From NCBI GenBank assembly GCA_050290865.1, contig JBNKIW010000001.1, positions 124,001 through 188,000 of the forward strand: 64,000 nucleotides of DNA. The letters are read 5' to 3'. Positions 17,811-26,218 of this stretch are shown in pieces. The notes below the pieces were generated by a model. That model was not told the DNA's origin. It did not search any database and worked only from the letters and a program-made list of their open reading frames with translations. The stretch comes from JARRLC01 sp050290865 (lineage in GTDB: Bacteria > Pseudomonadota > Alphaproteobacteria > Rhizobiales > Rhodomicrobiaceae). A program made the position numbers and the translations under genes. Numbering within the stretch: the first letter of the stretch is position 1; each line of letters starts with the position of its first letter.

Positions 17811-18782
17811 TCATGGCAAATTCTGCGGCTTGTCTACCATGGACGGCGTGACCGGCCTAGCGGTGACCGCCGTGCTGCGGCGGATGAGGAGGCCGGGGAG
17901 CCGTCCGTCGATGATGGTGAGCCCGCAGGCGATGAGCGCCAGCCCCCCGAAATGCCGCAGTTCCAGCGTTTCGCCCAGAATCATCGCGCCGAGCAGAATG
18001 GCGCTGACCGGCACCAGAAGCGCCACCAGCGTCACGTTGGTGGCCCCTGCACGCCTCAAGATGCGGAAATAGACGATGAAGGCGAGCGCCGTCGAAAACA
18101 GAGCCAGCGCGACGAGGCAGGCGAGGCTGATGAGACCGGGCACGGGGCGGCTCAAAGGGTTGTCCGCCACCACCGCCATCGGCAGGAGGAACACCGCACC
18201 CGCCGTCAGTTGCCCGCAGGCGGTTACCACCGGCGAGGAATCGCGAAAGCGTTTGCCGTATATGCTGGCGATCCCGTAGCACATGGCGGCGCCAAGGACG
18301 GCCATCTGCGCCGCGACACGGCTGCCGCTCTCGGCGAGCGCTGCCGGTCCTATGATGACGATGACGCCGCCGAGGCCGGCCAGCACGCCCAACAGGCGCT
18401 GTGCCGTGATCTTCTCGTCGCGGGTGAAAATGTGCGCGAAAAGGAGGGCGAACAGCGACGTCGTCGCATTGAGAATCGAGGCGAGGCCGCCCGAGATCTG
18501 CGTCTGCCCGTGATAGATCAGCGAGAATGGGACGGCGCTCATCACGGCCCCCATGATGGAATACGCACCCCAAGTGACGGCGTCTTTCGGAAACCGCTGG
18601 CCGGTCGCGAAGGCGACTACCGCCAACGCCGCGGCCGCCAGCGCCATACGTGCGAACGCCAGGGAGAAGGGGGCAATCTCCTTGACAGCCACCGCCGACA
18701 GGAAGAACGACCCGCCCCAGAGAAACGACAGAAACAGCAGAAGGCCCCATTCCGTAGCGGTCATCCGCGGCGCAGCGGCCAT
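17811..18782 (-). CDS. EamA/DMT family transporter
   Basis: The protein has ten predicted membrane helices in two EamA repeats, each with a WGGSF.. or YGIAS-type start (FLWGGSFFLSAVAVKEI and CYGIASIYGKRF). Members export amino acids or metabolites across the inner membrane; the substrate is unknown. GAGGAG eight bases before the ATG at 18782 supports that start. Length of 323 residues is slightly above the family norm because of a C-terminal tail. Confidence 0.88.
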   Translation of the reverse strand: MAAAPRMTATEWGLLLFLSFLWGGSFFLSAVAVKEIAPFSLAFARMALAAAALAVVAFATGQRFPKDAVTWGAYSIMGAVMSAVPFSLIYHGQTQISGGLASILNATTSLFALLFAHIFTRDEKITAQRLLGVLAGLGGVIVIIGPAALAESGSRVAAQMAVLGAAMCYGIASIYGKRFRDSSPVVTACGQLTAGAVFLLPMAVVADNPLSRPVPGLISLACLVALALFSTALAFIVYFRILRRAGATNVTLVALLVPVSAILLGAMILGETLELRHFGGLALIACGLTIIDGRLPGLLIRRSTAVTARPVTPSMVDKPQNLP

Positions 18783-19058
18783 TCATGAGGCTCCTCACAT
18801 GGGCATAAAGCGCCATGATCGTAATACCGCGTCGCCCATGACGCCATGCGCCTCTCGGAACCCGTGCCTCCCCGGCGATGACGTTTGCGTGATCGCGCCT
18901 CGGCACCGGTCCACCGGCCGCCGGGGGCGCCTCAGGACATCTCCGCCGTCCGCGCGTGGCTGCCGCACCCCGCGCACATTGAGGTCGGGTCTCGGCGCCC
19001 TGAGGCGGTCCCCGGCTTCGCCATCGCACTGCGGCTCCCGCGCAGAAACGCCGGATGT

Positions 19059-19310
19059 TCATTTCTTATCCTTCGCGTTCCCCGCCGAGGCGCCGCCGGC
19101 AGCTTTTCTCCTGGAAGGTTTTCTGCGGCAATAGCCGGCCCTCGGCTTGCCCGTCACGGTCTTGCCCGGCCGGACCCACGAACACCCCGCATCTGCCCGG
19201 CAGGGTGCCTCCGTCTGGCCCTTGCAGACCGTTTCCGACGCCTCAGCGTTGCCACCGCAGAGCGCAAGCAGAAGCACGACATATGCACCTCGCACAGCGA
19301 TTCGTTGCAT
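19059..19310 (-). CDS. Small secreted protein with four cysteines
   Basis: An 83-residue protein whose first 24 residues form a signal peptide ending near GGNAEA. The mature part has four Cys (VCKG, PCRA, GCSW, YCRR), probably two disulfides, and a very basic Lys/Arg tail. The family is unknown to me. I chose the ATG at 19310 because the hydrophobic segment follows at once; an upstream in-frame ATG adds 11 residues. About 275 bp of non-coding DNA separate it from the exporter gene. Confidence 0.6.
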   Translation of the reverse strand: MQRIAVRGAYVVLLLALCGGNAEASETVCKGQTEAPCRADAGCSWVRPGKTVTGKPRAGYCRRKPSRRKAAGGASAGNAKDKK

Positions 19311-19408
19311 GATTGTCCCCGTTTTGTTCTCACTCGCCCGCAATTAGCATATTGCGCCCGTGCCCTGGAGACGGATCACTACTTATGTGCACAGTGTAAG
19401 TGCCGCGT

Positions 19409-20011
19409 TCAGTGGCCTCCGCGCACGGCCCAGTCCAGCGCCTGCTCCAGGCGGTCGTCCCCCCAAAACAGTTCGCCATCGGCAGCAAAAAACGACGGCG
19501 CGCCAAAAATACCGCGCTCCCGGGCCTGTTCCGTCTGCAACCGGAGCGCATCCTTCACCCTCTGGTCGCCCGCGCGCTGCAACACCGCATCCGGATCCTG
19601 CCCCGCCCCGGCCAGAGCCTGTCGGAGCGCGGCGGGGCTGGAAATGTCGGCACCGTCACGGAACTCGGCGAGGTAGACCGCGCGAGTGAAGTCCGGCCCC
19701 CACCCCTCGACAGCGCCGAGAATCGCCAGGCGGGCCGCGAGCAGGCCGTTTTGCGGGAAGCGCGATGGCATGATGAACGGCAGCCCGCGCGCGGCGCACA
19801 GGCGTTCCATGTCGCGCACCATGTAGCGGCCTTTGGCGGGATAGAGGTTGAAGGGCGAGTTGTCCCAGCCCTGGGCGCGAAAGATCGGACCGAGCAGGAA
19901 GGGTTTCCACATGACGCCGACGCCACGGGCCGTGGCCAGCGCCTCGATGCGCATCGCCGAGAGATAAGAGTAGCTGGAGGCGAACTCATACCAGAATTCG
20001 ATCGTCGGCAT
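19409..20011 (-). CDS. DsbA-fold protein, 2-hydroxychromene-2-carboxylate isomerase type
   Basis: The 200-residue protein begins IEFWYEFASSYSYLSA, the thioredoxin-like strand and loop in which the DsbA CxxC is replaced by SSYS, as in HCCA isomerases (kappa-class GST-like, glutathione-dependent). GIFGAPSFFAADGELFWGDDRL near the end is the second landmark with the cis-Pro. The biological substrate need not be an aromatic. The ATG at 20011 is chosen because the first strand follows directly. Confidence 0.85.
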   Translation of the reverse strand: MPTIEFWYEFASSYSYLSAMRIEALATARGVGVMWKPFLLGPIFRAQGWDNSPFNLYPAKGRYMVRDMERLCAARGLPFIMPSRFPQNGLLAARLAILGAVEGWGPDFTRAVYLAEFRDGADISSPAALRQALAGAGQDPDAVLQRAGDQRVKDALRLQTEQARERGIFGAPSFFAADGELFWGDDRLEQALDWAVRGGH

Positions 20012-20260
20012 AAGCGGTTCTCGAGAATCGGAAGTGCGGTGATCGGCTGTCATAGGCATTGTTCCGGATGATCAACAACTGGCTGCTTCGGTTAATGTCC
20101 TGCATCATGGGCGCTCCTGAGACAAAAGGAAGCAGGATTACGGTGCGATTCGGGGATAAGTTAACCACATGGTCAGCTCCGCATAGGCTTGCGTGCGCAC
20201 CGTCGCCGATGCGTGGATTGGGTGGGCCGCATTACGCTCCCGTCGGCCTCGCTGGATCAG

Positions 20261-22768
20261 ATGGTCATGATTGACAAACACGATGCTCCGAATCACCTCC
20301 GGCCGCGCCTGCAGAACGTGGCCGTGGGCTTTGCGGCGGCAGCGGAGGGTTTGCGGGCCGGGCGGCTGAGAGAGGCGCAGACGATCCTCCGGGAAATCCT
20401 CAGCAGCGACTCGCGGCATTATCAGAGTCTGCACTATCTCGGGCTGATCGAGCACCGTATCGGCCAGAACGAACGCGCCCTCGACTTCTTCCGGCACGCG
20501 CTGGCCATCAAGCCGGACTACGCGGAAGCTCTCACCGACATGGGGGGGGTTCTGGCTCAACTGGGGCGAGACGACGAGGCCATCGTGGCCTGCGAGCGAG
20601 CGATCGGCGCCAATCCGGGCCATGCCGAGGCCTATGAGACATTCGGCAACATCCTCCTGCGCCAAGGGCGGATAGCCGAAGCGCGAACGGCTTATGTGCG
20701 CGCCGTCGAACTCAATCCGGATTTTGCCGCCGCCTATGCAAACCTCGCCGACGCGCTGGCCGCCGAGGGGCGTCATGAAGAGGCGCTGCTCGCCTGCGAC
20801 CGGGCCCTTGCCCTCGATCCGCAACTGGCGATGGCGCACGGCGTCCGCGGCTCGATCCTGCACCGGCGCGGTAAATTCCTGGATGCGGCCGCGGAATATC
20901 GCCGCGCGCTGGAGATCGACCCGAAATTCGGCATGCTCCACGCGCGCATGGCCAACGCACTGCGAACCGCCGGGCGCTTCGATGCCGCGCTCAGCGCCAA
21001 TACACGGGCTATCGAACTCGATCCGGCCCGCGCCGAAGGATATGTCGATGTCGCCCTGACGCTGCAGGCGCTCGGCCGCCATGAGGAGGCCCGGGCCGCC
21101 TACCGCAAGGCCATCGCCCTCAAGCCCGCCTGCATCGAGGCGCATTCGGGCCTGGGCCATCTCCTGCACCGGATCGGCCACAACGAAGAAGCCGTCAAGG
21201 CGTTTCAGGCGGCTCTCGCCATCGACCCGGCCTGCGAAAGCGTGCTCACAAGTCTGGCGAGCCTGTTCAAGGATATGGACCGCGACGCGGAGGCCGTGGC
21301 TGCATACCGGCAACTGCTCGACGGAAAAGGCCCTGTTCCCGCGGCGACTCTGTATGACTACTGCGCCCTGCGGCGGCGTATCTGCGATTGGGACGGCCTG
21401 GAGGCGGGCGAGACCAAGCTGGTCGAGACGCTGACCGGGAGTGCCGAACGGGTGCCGCCTTTCGCGTCGCTGGCGATGGCGGGATCGCCGTCGGCACGGC
21501 TCGCGCTTGCACGGTCCTGGGCCCGTGGTTTCGTCACCAAGCCGAGCGCCGTGCTGACCGCGCCGCGATTTACGGTGAACCCCGAGGGGCGTATCCGCAT
21601 CGGCTATTTCTCATCCGGCTTTTTCGCCCATCCGACCGCCGGTCTCGTCGCGGAGCTTGCCGAACGCCACGACCGCGAGCGCTTCGAGGTCTTCGCCTAT
21701 TGCTGGAGTGCCGACGACGGCAGCGACATGCGCCAGCGGCTCACGGAAGCGTTCGACCATTTCGCCGACATCCGCCAGTTTTCGCACGCCGACTCCGCTC
21801 GGCGCATCCGCGACGACGGCATCGACATTCTGGTCGATCTCAAGGGCTACAAACCGGATGCGCGCCCGCTGATCCTGGCCCATCGCCCGGCACCGGTGCA
21901 GGTAAGTTTCCTCGGCTATCCGGGGACGATGGGCACACGTTTCATGGATTACATCATCGCCGACCCGTTCGTGGCGCCGATCGGGCACCAGCCATACTAC
22001 GACGAGAAGATCGTTCATCTGCCGGACTGTTACCAGCCTTGCGACACCAAGCGCCGGGCCGCCGGGCAGCTCGAACGCAGCGCCTGCGGGCTGCCGGACG
22101 GCGCGTTCGTCTTCTGCAGCTTCGCCGAGGCACACAAGATTACCGACCCCGCCTTCGCGGTCTGGATGCGTCTTCTGGAGGGCACGCCCGGCAGCGTCCT
22201 CTGGCTCCTGGACTGCGGCGAGGCGGCGACCGCCAATCTGCGGCGCGAGGCATCCGCCCGCGGCATCGATGCGGAACGCCTCATCTTCGCGCCGCGCCAG
22301 CCGATGGAGGAACACGCCGCGCGCTACCGGTTGGCCGACCTGCTGCTCGACACCTGGCCGTACAACGCCAGCGCCGCCGTCGCCGAAGCGCTGTGGTGGG
22401 GGCTGCCGGTGCTGACCTGCGCGGACGAGGCGTTTGCGGGACGTGTGGCCGGGAGCCTGCTGCGCGCCGCGGGCCTGCCCGAGATGGTCACGTCGTCGGC
22501 AGCGGAATACGAGGCGCTGGGCCTGCGGCTGGCAGCCGAACGGCTCACGCTCGATGCGTTGCGCGACAGGCTGGCAGAAAATCAAACGAAGGCGCCGCTG
22601 TTCGACATCGAGCGATACAAACGCCATATCGAGGCCGCCTACGCCCACATGATCTGGCTCCACGCCCATGGACGGCCGCCGGAACCGTTTGCGGTGGCCG
22701 ATCTGCAGCACGGGAAGACCCCCGCGAACAGCCGCGGTGTGGAACACCGGTCTTCAGCGATCCGGTAA
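20261..22768 (+). CDS. TPR protein with C-terminal GT41 (O-GlcNAc transferase/SPINDLY-like) domain
   Basis: An 835-residue protein. Residues 1-370 contain about ten TPR units (ALAIKPDYAEAL, AVELNPDFAAAYANLADAL and similar). Residues 410-800 match the bacterial OGT catalytic domain: RIRIGYFSSGFFAHPTAGL, the VQVSFLGYPGTMGTRFMDYIIAD block and LLLDTWPYNASAAVAEALWWGLPVLT. The last loop differs from the more usual GGTT/GTTS in that it reads NASAA, so donor or acceptor may differ. Such enzymes glycosylate proteins in the cytoplasm. The start may be the ATG at 20261 or 20267; neither has a strong ribosome binding site. There is no glycan locus beside it. Confidence 0.85.
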   Translation: MVMIDKHDAPNHLRPRLQNVAVGFAAAAEGLRAGRLREAQTILREILSSDSRHYQSLHYLGLIEHRIGQNERALDFFRHALAIKPDYAEALTDMGGVLAQLGRDDEAIVACERAIGANPGHAEAYETFGNILLRQGRIAEARTAYVRAVELNPDFAAAYANLADALAAEGRHEEALLACDRALALDPQLAMAHGVRGSILHRRGKFLDAAAEYRRALEIDPKFGMLHARMANALRTAGRFDAALSANTRAIELDPARAEGYVDVALTLQALGRHEEARAAYRKAIALKPACIEAHSGLGHLLHRIGHNEEAVKAFQAALAIDPACESVLTSLASLFKDMDRDAEAVAAYRQLLDGKGPVPAATLYDYCALRRRICDWDGLEAGETKLVETLTGSAERVPPFASLAMAGSPSARLALARSWARGFVTKPSAVLTAPRFTVNPEGRIRIGYFSSGFFAHPTAGLVAELAERHDRERFEVFAYCWSADDGSDMRQRLTEAFDHFADIRQFSHADSARRIRDDGIDILVDLKGYKPDARPLILAHRPAPVQVSFLGYPGTMGTRFMDYIIADPFVAPIGHQPYYDEKIVHLPDCYQPCDTKRRAAGQLERSACGLPDGAFVFCSFAEAHKITDPAFAVWMRLLEGTPGSVLWLLDCGEAATANLRREASARGIDAERLIFAPRQPMEEHAARYRLADLLLDTWPYNASAAVAEALWWGLPVLTCADEAFAGRVAGSLLRAAGLPEMVTSSAAEYEALGLRLAAERLTLDALRDRLAENQTKAPLFDIERYKRHIEAAYAHMIWLHAHGRPPEPFAVADLQHGKTPANSRGVEHRSSAIR

Positions 22769-22800
22769 TCCTCAGCTGCTCCGGCGGTTGTGTCGCCTTA

Positions 22801-23011
22801 GCTCGACTTTGTACATTTCAGGCCGCATGGCGGAGCGCGCCGGTAAGGCGCTCCAACAAGGCGATTGGAATTTATCCGTGTCCCGGTCAGACCGGGACAC
22901 GGATAAATTCGTTGTAGCCCAGAAGCCACGCCGGACCAGGGCAATACCATCGCCAAAAGGCGGTTCGGCTTATGCGTCCCACGCTGACGGCAAAAATGTA
23001 CAAAGTCGAGC
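22801..23011. mobile_element. MITE-like non-coding element with 18-bp terminal inverted repeats
   Basis: The ends GCTCGACTTTGTACATTT (22801-22818) and its exact complement at 22994-23011 form perfect 18-bp terminal inverted repeats. The trinucleotide TTA flanks both ends directly (22798-22800 and 23012-23014), consistent with a 3-bp target duplication. The 211-bp interior has no ORF but holds further palindromes, including GAGCGC..GCGCTC and the 43-nt perfect one listed separately. This looks like a small non-autonomous transposable element; its parent element is not in the window. Confidence 0.65.
22868..22910. repeat. 43-nt near-perfect palindrome inside the MITE-like element
   Basis: GAATTTATCCGTGTCCCGGT is followed by CAG and then the exact reverse complement, a 20-bp stem with a 3-nt loop (21 bp if C-G pairs). 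As RNA it would fold into a very stable hairpin; as DNA it could extrude a cruciform. Confidence 0.85.
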
Positions 23012-23013
23012 TT

Positions 23014-23075
23014 AGTACACCCCGAAGCAAGTTCGCACCCCATTCGCCACACATGCGCAAGCGAACTTGCCTCGG
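23014..23075 (+). repeat. Dispersed hairpin repeat, copy A
   Basis: One of three related sequences in the window (others at 31907 and 43050). It begins AGTACACCCCG and its arms GCAAGTTCG and CGAACTTGC are complementary. Similarity to copy C continues about 30 bp further downstream. It lies immediately beside the MITE-like element. Confidence 0.65.
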
Positions 23076-23101
23076 AAAGCCTGTGCTAGAATCAATAAAT
23101 T

Positions 23102-23179
23102 GCTAGTACGCTCAACCCGCAGGAACCCCTAGGAGAGCGTGCGGCAAGCGGGGTAGGATTTCCTGCGGGGCGTACTAGC
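23102..23179. repeat. Long bulged inverted repeat upstream of the DAHP synthase gene
   Basis: GCTAGTACGC and CCCGCAGGAA (separated by a 4-nt TCAA bulge) pair with TTCCTGCGGG and GCGTACTAGC, giving a 20-bp stem around a 34-nt GC-rich loop. It lies 115 bp before the DAHP synthase start. It could be a structured leader, a terminator of incoming transcription or another mobile repeat. Confidence 0.65.
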
Positions 23180-23294
23180 CAGCGGCTTATACCTGTCTTA
23201 TATAAAGCCATGCATCACGGCACGGCCAGCATGGCCTTCCCGGAAGACGGCCGGGCATTCACATCACCGCCCCCTGTATAGGAGTTCAAGCACC

Positions 23295-24686
23295 ATGACA
23301 GGATCATGGACCCCGGAAAGCTGGCGCTCGCTGCCGATTCAACAGGCTCCGGTCTACCCTGACACGGACGCAGTGGAAACGGTCGAGAAGGAACTCACCA
23401 GTTTTCCGCCGCTCGTCTTTGCAGGGGAAGCGCGGGCGCTGAAGCGCGAACTGGCCGAGGCGGCTGCGGGACGGGCTTTCGTGCTCCAGGGCGGCGACTG
23501 CGCGGAGAGCTTTGCCGAGCACTCCGGCGACACCATCCGCGACTTCTTCCGGGTTTTCCTGCAGATGGCGGTCGTCCTCACCTATGCGGGCGGCTGTCCG
23601 GTGGTGAAGGTCGGGCGCATCGCAGGACAGTTCGCCAAACCACGCTCGGGAGCCACGGAAAAGGCCGGCGATGTCGAACTGCCAAGCTATCGCGGCGATA
23701 TCATTAACGATATCGCATTCGCGCCGGATGCGCGCGAGCCCGATCCGCACCGCATGCTCAGGGCCTACCGCCAGTCGGCGGCGACGCTCAATCTGCTGCG
23801 GGCGTTCGCGCAAGGCGGTTTCGCCGATCTGGAGCGCGTGCATCAGTGGACCCTCGGCTTTCTGGCCGACAGCCCGGCAGGCCACCGCTACCAGGAGCTG
23901 GCCAGCCGCATCAGCGACGCGCTGACCTTCATGCGCGCCTGCGGCCTGACGCCGGAGAAGATGACCGAGCTGCGCACGACCAACTTCTTCACCAGCCACG
24001 AGGCGCTCCTCCTCGGCTATGAGCAGGCGCTGACCCGCGTCGATTCGACCAGCGGTCACTGGTACGCCACCTCCGGCCACATGCTGTGGATCGGCGACCG
24101 CACCCGCCAGCCCGATCACGCCCATATCGAGTTCATGCGCGGTCTGCAGAACCCGATCGGGCTGAAATGCGGCCCATCGCTCAAGGCGGACGAGTTGCTG
24201 CGCCTCATCGACCGTCTCAATCCCACCAACGAGCCCGGACGGCTGACGCTCATCCTGCGCTATGGCGCGGGCGAGGTGGGCGAGCATCTGCCCGCGCTCC
24301 TGCGGGCAGTGAAGCGTGAGGGCAAGGCTGTCGTCTGGTCGTGCGATCCGATGCACGGCAACACCATCAAAGCCGCCAACGGCTACAAGACTCGGCCGTT
24401 CGACCTGGTGCTCAAGGAGGTGGAGACGTTCTTCGACATCCACCGCGCCGAAGGCACGCATCCGGGCGGCCTGCATATCGAGATGACGGGCAAGAACGTG
24501 ACGGAATGCACGGGCGGCGCACAACTCATCAGCGACACGGATCTGTCGAACCGCTATCACACGCATTGCGATCCGAGACTGAATGCGAGTCAGTCGCTGG
24601 AGCTGGCTTTCCTGGTGGCCGAGCGCCTGCGCCGCGACCGGGCGGAGCCTTCCATGCCGCTGACGGCGGCCGCCGCCGGGGTATAG
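23295..24686 (+). CDS. Class II 3-deoxy-7-phosphoheptulonate (DAHP) synthase
   Basis: Catalyses the first step of the shikimate pathway, condensing phosphoenolpyruvate and erythrose 4-phosphate. The 463-residue length and motifs are those of the plant-like class II type: metal-binding Cys in FVLQGGDCAESF, PVVKVGRIAGQFAKPRS, HWTL-like VHQWTLGFL, TSGHMLWIGDRTRQ, VWSCDPMHGNT and the C-terminal YHTHCDPRLNASQSLELAF. AGGAG 10 bases upstream supports the start. A hairpin follows the gene, so it is probably transcribed alone. Confidence 0.95.
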   Translation: MTGSWTPESWRSLPIQQAPVYPDTDAVETVEKELTSFPPLVFAGEARALKRELAEAAAGRAFVLQGGDCAESFAEHSGDTIRDFFRVFLQMAVVLTYAGGCPVVKVGRIAGQFAKPRSGATEKAGDVELPSYRGDIINDIAFAPDAREPDPHRMLRAYRQSAATLNLLRAFAQGGFADLERVHQWTLGFLADSPAGHRYQELASRISDALTFMRACGLTPEKMTELRTTNFFTSHEALLLGYEQALTRVDSTSGHWYATSGHMLWIGDRTRQPDHAHIEFMRGLQNPIGLKCGPSLKADELLRLIDRLNPTNEPGRLTLILRYGAGEVGEHLPALLRAVKREGKAVVWSCDPMHGNTIKAANGYKTRPFDLVLKEVETFFDIHRAEGTHPGGLHIEMTGKNVTECTGGAQLISDTDLSNRYHTHCDPRLNASQSLELAFLVAERLRRDRAEPSMPLTAAAAGV

Positions 24687-24709
24687 GGCGCGCGCGGCCC
24701 TTCAGGGGC

Positions 24710-24734
24710 ATGGCCGGAGTGGATATCCGGCCAT
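24710..24734 (+). terminator. Hairpin after the DAHP synthase gene
   Basis: ATGGCCGGA and TCCGGCCAT form a perfect 9-bp stem with a 7-nt loop, 24 bp after the stop codon and before a convergent small gene. No T-run follows, so this is a probable rather than certain terminator. Confidence 0.5.
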
Positions 24735-24767
24735 CCTGCCCGGCGAGCCCGGAGCCCCTTCGCCGCC

Positions 24768-25010
24768 TTACAATATGCTCCTGATCCAGTCCGCGTTCAG
24801 GGCCACGACGATCCCGATGAAATAATACGCGATGTCGCCGATCAGGCCGCGCTTCAGCCGGTATTTCAGACCCGGATTGAAGGCATGCGCCATGTTCTTG
24901 TGAATGGTTATCGACTTGTAGGTCGTATAAGCGAAGTCGAACAGGATCTGAATCGCCTTGAGAATGACGAAGACCACGAGAAGAAGAAGAATATTGTAGA
25001 GAACACTCAT
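24768..25010 (-). CDS. Small inner-membrane protein, 80 aa
   Basis: The protein begins with a strong hydrophobic helix (MSVLYNILLLLVVFVILKAIQ) and has a second one (IAYYFIGIVVALNADWI) near the end, joined by a basic loop. Family unknown. The ATG at 25010 directly precedes the first helix. It is about 100 bp downstream of the aldolase gene on the same strand. Confidence 0.55.
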   Translation of the reverse strand: MSVLYNILLLLVVFVILKAIQILFDFAYTTYKSITIHKNMAHAFNPGLKYRLKRGLIGDIAYYFIGIVVALNADWIRSIL

Positions 25011-25112
25011 CGCCGCCCCCCGTTGAAGCAAGCCTGAAAACAACCCGTACCCTGATATCACGGCTTTGACCGGACACGCTGCCGACGCCGCGTGCCCCTC
25101 ACGACACGCCGG

Positions 25113-25883
25113 TCACCCGCCGCCGACGATGCGCCTCGCCTCCCGTGCAGCGTCACTGACCCATCGCGCGTCGGTGGCGATGGCGACCACCTGCCAGCCC
25201 CTCTCCAGCAAGGCCTTAGCATACTCGGCGTCGTTCGCGAAGGCCGACGCGATGATCCCTTTCTGCCTGGCCTTCGCCAGCATCAGGCCGAGCGCTTCCT
25301 CCACCTCGGGCGCGCGGATGTCGGCATGCTGGCCGTTTGACAGCGTGATGGCGAGATCGTTGGGACCGGCACAGATCATGTCCAGGCCGGGCGTACCCAG
25401 GATGGCCTCGATATTGTCGAGCGCCCGCCGGGTTTCGATCTGCGCGCAGGCGATCGTCCAGACATTCGCGTTGCGCACATAGTCCGGCAGCAACAGCCGG
25501 GCGCGATAGGCCCCCGCGCTGCGCGCGCCGAGCGGCGGGAACTTGACCGCCTGCACCAGCTGCGCCGTCTCGTCGGCGGTGTTGATCATCGGGCAGACGA
25601 CACCTTGCGCGCCCGCGTCCAGCGCCCGCCCGATCAGCCCGAAATCGTTTTTCGCCACGCGCACGAGCGCCGGGACGCCCGCCGCCCTGGCCGCCATCAG
25701 GCTGGCAAGAAGCTCGCTATGGCCGCCGATGCCGTGCTGCTGATCGATGGTGACGAGGTCACAGCCTGCCTCAGCGGCCAGTTCGACAGCAAACGGCGCG
25801 CCCAGCGTCAGCCAGGCGTTGAGGAGAGGCGTGCCAGCGGCGAATTTTTCGCGGATCGGGTCCGGACCGGGTGATGTGCTCAC
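25113..25883 (-). CDS. HpcH/HpaI family aldolase
   Basis: A 256-residue class II pyruvate aldolase. Features are WLTLGAPFAVELAAEAGCDLVTIDQQHG with the catalytic His, VRVAKNDFGLIGRALDAGAQGVVCPMI, and CAQIETRRALDNIEAIL with the metal-binding Glu, then DMICAGPNDLAITL with the Asp. It cleaves or forms 4-hydroxy-2-oxo acids in the cytoplasm; the natural substrate is not determined. Translation starts at a GTG at 25883 whose bases overlap the stop codon of the ATPase zeta gene (GTGA), so the two are coupled. The frame is open further upstream only as a shadow of that gene. Confidence 0.85.
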   Translation of the reverse strand: MSTSPGPDPIREKFAAGTPLLNAWLTLGAPFAVELAAEAGCDLVTIDQQHGIGGHSELLASLMAARAAGVPALVRVAKNDFGLIGRALDAGAQGVVCPMINTADETAQLVQAVKFPPLGARSAGAYRARLLLPDYVRNANVWTIACAQIETRRALDNIEAILGTPGLDMICAGPNDLAITLSNGQHADIRAPEVEEALGLMLAKARQKGIIASAFANDAEYAKALLERGWQVVAIATDARWVSDAAREARRIVGGG

Positions 25884-26218
25884 AAAACCCCTTTCTTCGA
25901 CTCCGCCTCGATCTGTTGAATGGCCTCGGCCATGAATTCGGACATGGAGCGCTTGATCTGGTGCTCGGAAAGATCGACGTTCTTGGCGGCGAAGTCCGCG
26001 CGGAGCTTGCGCAGAATGTCCTCGTCGCCGGGAAGTTCGAAGTCCGCCTTGATGACCGCCTTGGCATAATCCTCGGCGTCGGCGCCGGAAAGGCCAAGCT
26101 TCTCCGCCGCCCACAGCCCCAGAAGCCGGTTCCGCCGCACCGTTGCCTTGAACCGCACCTCCTGGTCGAGGGCGTATTTCTTCTCGAATGCTTTTTCGCG
26201 TTCGTCGAACGTCGTCAT
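25880..26218 (-). CDS. F1-ATPase zeta subunit (DUF1476), natural inhibitor
   Basis: DUF1476 proteins of alphaproteobacteria bind F1-ATPase and block ATP hydrolysis. The 112-residue sequence is typical: it starts MTTFDEREKAFEKKYALDQEVRFK, the inhibitory N-terminal helix, then RNRLLGLWAAEKLGLSGADAEDYA and a C-terminal four-helix bundle. GGGAG eight bases upstream supports the start at 26218. It is divergent from purC and translationally coupled to the downstream aldolase, a pairing that does not suggest a shared pathway. Confidence 0.93.
   Translation of the reverse strand: MTTFDEREKAFEKKYALDQEVRFKATVRRNRLLGLWAAEKLGLSGADAEDYAKAVIKADFELPGDEDILRKLRADFAAKNVDLSEHQIKRSMSEFMAEAIQQIEAESKKGVL

Noticed and set aside
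17442..18788. 448-codon open frame on the plus strand
   Set aside because: Antisense to the RHH and EamA genes; no domain, composition dominated by Arg, Gln, Glu and Asp.
20012..20260. Short frames between the isomerase gene and the TPR/GT41 gene
   Set aside because: They overlap each other on both strands, lack ribosome binding sites and have no recognisable features; the stretch is treated as a divergent promoter region.
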